A stretch of 64,000 bases of DNA, from contig JAGMWG010000001.1 of the NCBI GenBank assembly GCA_020744225.1, forward strand, positions 62,001-126,000, read 5' to 3'. The position numbers and the translations under genes are program-made. Source of the DNA: Paraphoma chrysanthemicola. Lineage: Eukaryota; Ascomycota; Dothideomycetes; Pleosporales; Phaeosphaeriaceae. Below are positions 56,603 through 64,000 of the stretch, piece after piece. The notes under the pieces were generated by a model. That model made no database searches, was not told the origin of the DNA, and saw nothing but the letters and a program-made list of their open reading frames with translations. Within the stretch, counting starts at the first letter, position 1. Every line of letters begins with the position of its first letter.

Positions 56603-57341
56603 GTGGAAGGCCAACAATCCGTTTTCTACCTGGAAATACTTTTCCAGTTGGTTTGCAAAGCACGAGATGTGTATGCTTCAAAATGCTGAGCCTTGATGTT
56701 TGTAGTTGCTTGTATCGGAAGGTCGTACTTATCGCTTTGGTTCGAGTATCCCAGATCAAAATTTCAAGTCGATCTCATATGGAAGGAGCGAATATTTAGA
56801 CATAAAACACTGCAACAAGTATAGCCGCTCGAAGTGCGGCTGCTGTTGTGTCTGCCTTCTCGAGACGCATAGCCTTGATGGACCATGCCCGGCTATCGCG
56901 GAATTCGGTGTCGTCAATCAGGAATTCCCCTTAAACTTGTCTCTTTTCTAGTCACCACTATATAGCTGTAAGGATCCTCGGAGTCGATAGGTATCGAATG
57001 GTTCCTGACCCCGGTCGCGGTAGCTCGAGTTGACGCTAATCCTGTTTGGGATTTTGATGTCGATCCAACCCACCTGCATCTACAAAGAGCAACATACTTC
57101 GCTGATGTTGTGCAACCGGTGATAATCGCTCGAGTAAAACATTATTTCATTGAAGATATTCAGGGCTTAAGTTCAGTCGCCAGCAATTGATGTCTTGGGA
57201 TCTGACATCTTGAACATGCGCCAAGGAGGCGTCGCTTTCCCCGCCACCCAAAATGTGTCTCCCTTTCCCAATGTCTTCTTCTCCCCCTACACACACTTAT
57301 GGGTCACTTCGGCATCCAAAATCTTTGCTAGTCATAATAAG
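56603..57341. other. Intergenic region
   Basis: No gene is seen. The frame of the next gene is open upstream to 57195 but lacks a better start. Confidence 0.4.
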
Positions 57342-58556
57342 ATGGCTTCTCCTCCTGCGAGCCAAGTAACCTTCCCCCAGCTCCCAAGAGAATTGCGTGA
57401 CATTGTGTACGATAGTCTCTGGTCTGGCACCCTAATCGCATTTCGTCACAAAAAGCTCGTCGTCCTTGCTCGCTACAACACGGCACAGTACTACGCAATA
57501 TTTAACGGCCTGCCAAGATGGCTTATCACAAACCGCCAGTTTCTCGACGAGGGTATGCAGCAATTTCATTACAACGCACAATTCACTGTCGGTGAGCACA
57601 ACAATCTGCCACTACACGAACACCGTCATCCGCACAAACTATTCTGCATCGCGACGCGGAAAACACCTCGACCGGGTGGAGTCGCTTTGAAAATCAAAGA
57701 TTCGTCCTGTCCGCTTCTGGACCTCAGACGCGCGCGCAGGCTCAAGGTCGACTACCTTTGCGTTGCTGTCGAGGTTGCGTACGACTCTCGACAGAACTGT
57801 GCTGCTGTGGGACAACAGGGTTGCAACTACAAAGTGTCAGGCTGCTGCATACCGCACGTGGTTGTCGCAATCATACCTAAAGATCGTCGAGCTGTTGCCA
57901 CGGAGCCAAACAATCGACCCAGACAAGAAGCGTTCGAAAATTTCGAAGTGCTTGCTGCCTTGTTCAGGGATGACCGATGCAAGCTCCAAGATCTGGACCT
58001 CATCATTCGTCCCGGAAACCCAATATTAAAGGACAGTGCTTATCGAGTCATCGGCGCGCTTTTCAGGGCTATTCCCAAGGACGTAGTTCCGGAAATACGA
58101 TGCGACTGGCAATTTTTCGATAAGATTCCCAAAACACTGCGGAGATTGAGAGTGGGTGTTATCGGTGATTCCTTTACCACTGTTGGTTCCATTTCGTGGT
58201 ACGTGGCTGCAATGAATAAATTGCGAAAGGGACTCGACAAGGTTCTTCCTACGCTGGTTCAATCTGTTGGGAGCGGGAAAGAGCAAGCAGTGTGGATGAG
58301 AAGCTGCTCTTACGTGACTCCAGGGCAAAGCGTCGAGATCATGAGCGACGATGAGGCTGTCATTGACTACAGCTTGCCACTGGCTTATAGGCCTCCGCGA
58401 TCGGCCATGAGCACTTTGCACGCAACAGGCTATAAGTGTTCCTTGTGGGAAGTGACTTCGATACCACCACCACCTCAATTTCCGATAGCTTCCATATCTG
58501 CACAAGTCCCACAATGGTCAAAAATTGTGAGGATGGGGCAATGCAGTCAAAGATAA
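57342..58556 (+). CDS. Unknown protein with F-box-like/2EXR-type N-terminus
   Basis: Uninterrupted 404-aa frame from the ATG at 57342 (MASPPASQ). It begins, as in many fungal F-box-like or 2EXR proteins, with FPQLPRELRDIVYDSLW, a short helix pair around a conserved LPxEIRxxIY pattern. Then come WLITNRQFLDEGMQQFHYNAQF, which resembles the usual xxNKQIYxEAxxxFY segment of these families, and a C-terminal region without known domains. Cys-rich stretches occur near residues 150-175 (RQNCAAV, GCNYKVSGCC). The start was chosen because the sequence before it looks like leader. Members of these large fungal families are of unknown function, possibly adaptors of ubiquitin ligases. No partner is visible nearby. 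Confidence 0.65.
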   Translation: MASPPASQVTFPQLPRELRDIVYDSLWSGTLIAFRHKKLVVLARYNTAQYYAIFNGLPRWLITNRQFLDEGMQQFHYNAQFTVGEHNNLPLHEHRHPHKLFCIATRKTPRPGGVALKIKDSSCPLLDLRRARRLKVDYLCVAVEVAYDSRQNCAAVGQQGCNYKVSGCCIPHVVVAIIPKDRRAVATEPNNRPRQEAFENFEVLAALFRDDRCKLQDLDLIIRPGNPILKDSAYRVIGALFRAIPKDVVPEIRCDWQFFDKIPKTLRRLRVGVIGDSFTTVGSISWYVAAMNKLRKGLDKVLPTLVQSVGSGKEQAVWMRSCSYVTPGQSVEIMSDDEAVIDYSLPLAYRPPRSAMSTLHATGYKCSLWEVTSIPPPPQFPIASISAQVPQWSKIVRMGQCSQR

Positions 58557-58963
58557 ATTGAGGAACGAATCGATTCGTATATAGATGTTAGGAGTTTGAG
58601 ACCCGCAAGGCGTGCCAGTTACGAGTTACAATATCTGTGACACATCACACAGAGAATCTTCAATAATCTAATCCGTGTAATCAAAGCCTATGTTCTATCC
58701 ATCGCCGTGCACCCCATTGCATCATCCACTCATCTGTAGGCGAGTGTGAACAACAGTCTCCGCAGCGCACACCATAGCTCAAACGAACTACGCTACCACG
58801 CCATTTTGAGCTGGTCGCGGCATCGAGCGATAGCACCATAGAAGCTAGCTCTGGACAAGATATCGACTTTGAACTCCATCCCCTCTACTACAACTTTTCC
58901 CTCGATTCCTGAATTCCATCTATCTCAACCAAAACGCGCCCTACCAAATTACACATCGCCGAA
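58557..58963. other. Intergenic region
   Basis: No gene is seen; it includes the 3' end of the F-box-like gene and the leader of the next gene (C/T-rich just before 58964). Confidence 0.4.
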
Positions 58964-59623
58964 ATGCGTGGTCTGGTCAGCCTCTCCCCGGCTCCCTCCG
59001 AATTCAGCATCTCCACTAATTCGACAACGACCCACGAGGCCACTCCAACCTACACGTCGGCTCTAGACTTGGCACTTTCCCCTTCCTCGACGCCACATCA
59101 AAACCAGGACACCGACTCGCATATTGAACCGGGTCATGATAGCACCGACAATCATCTCTCCTCTCCATCGACACCTGGCTGCGAGGTATGCCTCTGATAC
59201 AGCACTTGCCTTCTCCACCTCGACGCTTCTCTTACCAATTCTGCACTCGTCAACGCCACCTTGAACCACTTGCACCATCACCCACCAGGGATTGCCGTGC
59301 GCGAGACGCTGTACCAATGGGCGGCCTTCATATACACGCAGGACTCGCTCTTCCCAGGACCAGCACGACAGGATGACGAGCAAATGGAGGTCAATTGCGA
59401 AGAACAGAATGAATGTGAGGTAGAGAAGGGGTTGGATGGGTGCGCGTGGTTGGTGGTGGGAGACTTGGTGTATGATGAATTGACGTTCATGAAGTATGTG
59501 CGGTCTTCCTACGATGATTACGACGAGTTCTTGGAGAACATGGATAGCGACGAGGACGAGTCCATGTTCGATGCACCCGACTACTTGGAGCAGAAGATGG
59601 GACTCTCATACTACTTTCCTTGA
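58964..59623 (+). CDS. Small acidic unknown protein interrupted by one in-frame TGA
   Basis: One frame runs from the ATG at 58964 to a stop at 59623 with a single in-frame TGA at 59195-59197. The first part is Ser/Thr-rich (MRGLVSLSPAPSEF). The second part is ordinary sequence with an acidic end: GIAVRETLYQWAAFIYTQ, then CAWLVVGDLVYDELTFMKYV and DSDEDESMFDAPDYLEQ. The TGA sits in gtatgcctctgatacag (59186-59202), which looks like a splice donor next to a branch and acceptor, but 17 nt is too short for a normal intron. I could not find a phase-keeping longer intron, apart from a weak one with donor gtcggc. It may be a real gene with an unusual splice, or a broken one. The function is unknown. 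Confidence 0.4.
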
Positions 59624-60056
59624 TACTCCTGCGGATTACTGAGGCTCTGAAGCTCGGTTGATTTGCACGAAGGAGAGTAGCAGGAGCGCATCCCGAAGCG
59701 GGCGAATGCGGACGAGTCGTATGGGTAGAGCAAGGAGCGTTAAATGAAGACAGACGAGCGTCTAGATCTCGCTGTATGGTGTAGGCCGAACGAAGCCCTC
59801 CTAGAAGATACACATCGAACTTCAAGATGGAATGGAACAGAACGATCTAACGTAAGTTGACCGCCCTAATGTCTTGAAGATGTTGTGATGCATGACCTCA
59901 AGTGTTACACTCGCATGTGTCGGACTCTTGGATTTGAGTGCAGAGACTTATTGCATGCGCTGCCTCAAAGAGACAATGTCTCACGTTCAGGCTGTCATAC
60001 ATTTCGAAATCTAGGCAGAACCTCATTTGATGTATCTCGCGTACGTCTGCTCTCTA
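59624..60056. other. Intergenic region between convergent genes
   Basis: Contains the 3' ends of the flanking genes. A minus-strand frame of 112 codons has no motif and is judged spurious. Confidence 0.4.
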
Positions 60057-60965
60057 CTAAAGCTCTGCAAGTGCCTTCCGAACCGACTCGTCCAAATCAT
60101 CCAGTTGCAGGCCCAACAGCGTGTTCGCAAATCCCTCCCTGTTTTTCCAATCCGATGCAACAACTCCCCATACCGCTACCACCTCCTCCTCAGCATCGTG
60201 ATCACCCTCAAGCATCTTTGGTCGTACCACTTTCAATTCCTCTTCACTGTTCTGCTCGATTCTCTCAAACTTGTCACCGGTCGCCTTTTCCAGCGCTTCG
60301 AGCAACTCAAGCTGTGTGACGTGGATGCTGTGTACATAGAGCAATTTGTTCGCCGTCTCTGCCGGCTTCTCCAGGATCTTGATTACAGCTTTGCCAATGA
60401 AGGCCAAGCTGGAGTTGGAGAACTTTATGTTGCCGCCATCCAGGATATACGCTTTGCGACCCTTGACATCGAATTTCAGCAGTTCGGTTGTGAGTCCGTA
60501 GTCGAAGAAGTGGCCGGTGATCAAGCTTGTCCAGGTGAGCTTCCCGCCATCGCGCTCCTTCTCCTGCAAGGAAAGCAGGTAATCGCGCACGCCCTTCTTG
60601 CCCTTCATTAGCGGCAGAACCTCGTTCGTTTTCTCATCGGCCGAGTCGCAGCTGCCAAAGTCGGCCGGCATGACGCGCTTGACGCCGCCTTTGAAGGCAG
60701 CATCGATAAGCTTCCTCTGCGACTCGACGAGACCGCCAGCAATAGCGATGATCAATGCATCGATGCTCTTCTCCCGCAGCGCCTGCGCGACTTCATCGAC
60801 ATTCAAGTCGTCTGGGACGGTAATGACCTGGGTGCGTGGGTATACTGATTTGGACCCAAGCCGGTTGATGACGAAAACGTTGAATTCTGAAGCTTGAAGC
60901 GCTTTGAGCACAGGCGCGCCAAGTGTCCCAGTGCCGCCAATGATGGCCACGTTTTGAATGCTCAT
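60057..60965 (-). CDS. NmrA-like/isoflavone-reductase-like NAD(P)-binding protein
   Basis: Single frame of 302 aa starting MSIQNVAIIGG; an upstream in-frame Met is ignored because the Rossmann strand must start at the N-terminus. The dinucleotide motif is GGTGTLGAP (GGxGxxG, residues about 9-17). A following INRLGSK at the end of strand two suggests NADP(H) binding. GGVKRVMPADFGSC is the family's central segment, and GHFFDYGL is usual before the substrate pocket. The C-terminal half is typical (EALEKATGDKFERI, then NTLLGLQLDDLDESV). Members reduce phenolic substrates or act as redox sensors of nitrogen regulation. The catalytic Lys of plant enzymes is not at the expected place, so the activity is open. 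Probably cytosolic. Confidence 0.9.
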   Translation of the reverse strand: MSIQNVAIIGGTGTLGAPVLKALQASEFNVFVINRLGSKSVYPRTQVITVPDDLNVDEVAQALREKSIDALIIAIAGGLVESQRKLIDAAFKGGVKRVMPADFGSCDSADEKTNEVLPLMKGKKGVRDYLLSLQEKERDGGKLTWTSLITGHFFDYGLTTELLKFDVKGRKAYILDGGNIKFSNSSLAFIGKAVIKILEKPAETANKLLYVHSIHVTQLELLEALEKATGDKFERIEQNSEEELKVVRPKMLEGDHDAEEEVVAVWGVVASDWKNREGFANTLLGLQLDDLDESVRKALAEL

Positions 60966-61515
60966 AGTAGCTGCAGATGTGATGTTGAAGATTGAGCTAA
61001 GTTTTATCGCGCTTTTATATGTCAAGAAACCACACAATTGCTTGTACTGTGATCCCAGAGAAGTGTATTCAGTCGGAAGGGCGTGCCAAGAACGCTAGGT
61101 TAGACTATAGTCTAACTTATCCAGGAAAAGAGAGAGCCATCACTGCGAGGATGCGAAATAGGTGGGCATGCAGACATGAATCCCACGTCCATTCCAGGAA
61201 GGTGACTGGTCTGTACTATCGCAACGGCTGGCTGTGTTGGTTCCATCTTCTGCTCTGCTGGCACTATCCCCAGTTCACGACTCCAGGAATCGCGAAATTG
61301 AGACACCACATGACATCAGGCGCTTAAGAATGCGTTGTTTCGTACAGCATGGTGCACTCGTAGACGCTGTTGCGATGTGCCAGCTGCAGGCTGCAGGATC
61401 CATTTAGCATTCGCGGGGTTTGCAGCCACACGGAATGGCAACCTCATAGGATTCTCCTTCGTAACCCTCCTGTCTTTGAATCTCCAATACATCAATCGCA
61501 AAAAAAGTTCAGTCG
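60966..61515. other. Divergent intergenic region
   Basis: Promoters of the NmrA-like gene (minus) and the HET gene (plus). No further feature is seen. Confidence 0.4.
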
Positions 61516-63475
61516 ATGGCAATGTCGCACTCACTTCCCCTGTATCGGTATGCACCCATCATCGCAGACAAGCAGATGCGCATACTCCGGCTTAACCCTG
61601 CCGCATCCTTTGATGAGCCACTCGTCGGAAGCCTAGTTGTACAATCAATGTTCGCCGAGGATGATTCGGAAATACCGACGTCAAACTACCACTGCGTGTC
61701 GTATTGCTGGGGTACATCGGAGAAGGAAAGATTGATGCAATGCGACGGACGTGGCCTTTGCCATTACCACCAATGTCGACGATCTGCTCCGACATCTTCG
61801 CAAGCCTCACCATCCGCGCGCTCTATGGATCGATGCGCTGTGCATCGATCAAACCAATGACCTGGAAAAAGCTGAACAGGTGGCCAAGATGGGTATCATT
61901 TACAAGTGGGCAGACAAAACCCACGTTTGGCTTGGCACAGCGACAAACCACGACTTGATTCCAGAGGTGTTCGCGCTCCTCAAGAAGTGGGCAATATCGG
62001 TGCCCTATTCATCCAACCCATACGTGCATGCTACGACAGAAGCAATTGTACCGTCGCTTTCAGCCTTCTTAATGCGTCCCTGGTTCACTCGACGTTGGAT
62101 TCTTCAGGAAGTCTTGCTTCCCCGTGCGGTGACAATTCATTGTGGACATCATTCAATACCATGGGTATGGTTGCGCGATGGAATAACGCGACTACATCAC
62201 ACCTACGTTGAGAGCAAGAACTCAGCACAAGATATGTCGCAGATGCCTGTAGAAGTTCTTCATACACTGGAAAGTGTAACATCGATCGCAAGCAAAGACA
62301 AAGAGCTATCTATCATTGCACTGCTGTTTGAACATCACGCTAGCCAATGTAAGGATGAACGAGACCGTGTGTTTGCACTCTATGGGCTGCTACCATGGCG
62401 CACTGGAACTGAATTTGAAGAGTTGGGGTTATGTCCTGTCTACTACTCGGAACACTTCACCTCAACGTACACGTGGCTGGCGACAACAGCTGTCCGTAAA
62501 CATCGTGGATTGGGTATATTGAACCATACGCTAGCCTTTGGAAGTCTGGCAGCACAAGACACAAGCTGGTCTTCATGGATTCCCGCCTGGAATAAGTCAA
62601 GGAGATCGCGAAGACCTCCGAAGTTGGGCAGTATAACGCAACAAGTGTCCTTACCGGATCCACATGACTTGAATTTAAATTTACCGAGCCTGGATGGGCT
62701 TCCCATACTCCGCGTGGATGGTGAGCTTCACCCCATAACAGAGACGCTGGACGTTCACCAGGGCGGAGGAGTCTTGGAGCACTTCAAGAGATTTCTCCGA
62801 CGTCAGTATGACGACAACAGAGAAGAGCACATTATATACAGGAAGATCGTGAACTATCTACTCATTGAGAGCATCAGTGTCTCGAGCGGCTTCTACGACC
62901 GTCCCGAATTCAATGTAGATTCAGTTTTTCCTGCGGGGTTTGCGTCGATCCGCAACCGCGACCGCGTAGACTTCGATGTTGACTTCGGTCTCACTTCAGG
63001 GCTTTTGATGAAGTCCGGGCCATCCCCCGATTCTCGAAATTCGGATAAGAATAGAAGAGTCCTTATCTACGGAGCCTTACGAGTCATGTTCGACTCTGCT
63101 CTGTATCCGCAATCCGAGGTCGACTTTTTGTTCTCGAGTAAGGCTCTACACGAAGAGATTGACCGACTATGCGAAGGAAATACTGTCTTCTTCCATGAAT
63201 GCGGTGGTAGATCTATCCCTGGTATATCATTCAACTGTGTTCAACCTGGAGATAGCGTTTTTCGACTGCTGCACAGCTGGAACCTGAAAAGTGGCAGCTT
63301 TGCGCTCGCGGTTCGGCCGCTCGTCACCGGATCGGGACCTGAGCAATTAACGACACAGTACCATCGCTTAGTTGGATGCTGTCTAGACGTGAACGCATGG
63401 CTAACGAAGTTTAAGAATCTCAATAAGGACAAAATTCTGCCCGCCAACAAGCGGACCTACGTCGACATAGTCTGA
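61516..63475 (+). pseudogene. Heterokaryon-incompatibility (HET) domain protein, frameshifted
   Basis: Reads as one HET protein of about 652 residues if a single-base shift near 61745-61752 is ignored. The upstream frame starts MAMSHSLPLYRYAP and carries YHCVSYCWG, the first HET block. It then leaves the frame just after a CDG tripeptide. The other frame enters with AFAITTNVDDLLRHLR and the second block LWIDALCIDQ. MGIIYKWADKTHVWLG, the third block, and the long C-terminal region ending YVDIV follow. The span length is one base over a multiple of three, which fits a one-base insertion. HET proteins trigger cell death upon fusion of incompatible strains. No STAND or other partner domain is fused. 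It could be an inactive allele or a sequence error; alleles of HET genes often carry such lesions. Confidence 0.8.
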
Positions 63476-64000
63476 AGCAGTCCAATATTCACATAGAGTA
63501 GATACAATTTGTTTTGTCCAGCTCTTGGCTGTGATCACAATGCGTTATTGCTGGGTGGGAAGCCATAATTTCTGGCTGCCTACGTTCTGTCTTTTGCTCA
63601 ATCATCACTTCCTACCCTTCACGAGTCCTAGCAACGCGGATATCATGCACGCCACGGCATAAGATGTCCTTAGTCTTCCCACAAGCTCTATTAGCGAATC
63701 TCGATTGCCGCATCACGAAATGTACCAACATTGGGGGTAAATCTGTTTGAGGATAAGCTGACATTATCGCATACTGCAGCGGGGCTGCTGCTGACCGGTA
63801 AGAGTAGGCAGCCTCGCCTGTAAGTCGTGATGGCGGGGTTCTTGCATGCACAGTCCTTCATTCCAACATCAACAACTCCGGAAGTCCATAGACTATCGTG
63901 CTTCTCCACGGCGAGAAGGATCGCAAAAATAGGTAGTCCAAAAGATGGACGACAAGGTGATGACCACCGATTGGACGCAAGACGCGGCACACATACAACG
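63476..64000. other. Window end, no gene recognised
   Basis: Two overlapping minus-strand frames of 79 and 99 codons lack motifs; I do not call them genes. Confidence 0.35.

Overview
The window is nuclear DNA of a filamentous ascomycete (Pezizomycotina). The evidence is about two dozen intron-poor genes with 45-60 nt GT-AG introns, and typical families: HET protein, LaeA-like methyltransferase, GH27 alpha-galactosidase, ACS and DHA1 major-facilitator carriers, NmrA-like protein and GPI-type Ser/Ala-rich proteins. A Dothideomycete is my best guess, but the sequence alone does not prove it. There are no bacterial operons, CRISPR arrays, rRNA genes or intact transposons, and I recognised no tRNA gene.

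Layout. 0.4-9.7 kb: SDR oxidoreductase, large kelch/one-TM protein, small basic nuclear-type protein, LaeA-like methyltransferase. 11.2-17.3 kb: a 1141-aa disordered Ser-rich protein, an NMN adenylyltransferase-like protein and a tail-anchored unknown, all on the minus strand. 17.9-29.6 kb: DHA1 drug-type MFS carrier, a broken amidase, a four-TM protein, a secreted protein with about three SnoaL-like domains, and an ankyrin protein with a frame break. 31.5-36.6 kb: aquaporin and secreted alpha-galactosidase, separated by gene-poor DNA. 39.2-45.6 kb: three very small secreted or GPI-type proteins with the same gene architecture, plus a coiled-coil protein. 45.8-46.8 kb: small heat-shock protein with a long acidic insert and a good heat-shock promoter. 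47.8-56.6 kb: a mirror-symmetric four-gene cluster. 57.3-63.5 kb: F-box-like protein, a small acidic protein, an NmrA-like protein and a frameshifted HET protein.

The most interesting unit is 47.8-56.6 kb. A Baeyer-Villiger-type FAD monooxygenase and an FMN-dependent monooxygenase of the NtaA/DszA type are transcribed divergently from one roughly 490-bp promoter. Each is followed outward by an ACS-family (Dal5/Fen2/Liz1-like) transporter. The shared promoter carries CGG-N10-CCG and CGG-N5-CCG palindromes of the kind bound by Zn2Cys6 regulators. I infer a co-regulated uptake and oxidation module for a small organic anion, ketone or sulfonate; the substrate is unknown.

Gene decay is a second theme. 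The amidase has two in-frame stops and a missing C-terminal segment. The ankyrin and HET genes each need a single-base correction to read through. A small acidic gene at 59 kb has one in-frame TGA. Two genes use GC-AG introns. Gene models were spliced by eye; each intact model was checked to keep frame to the stop.
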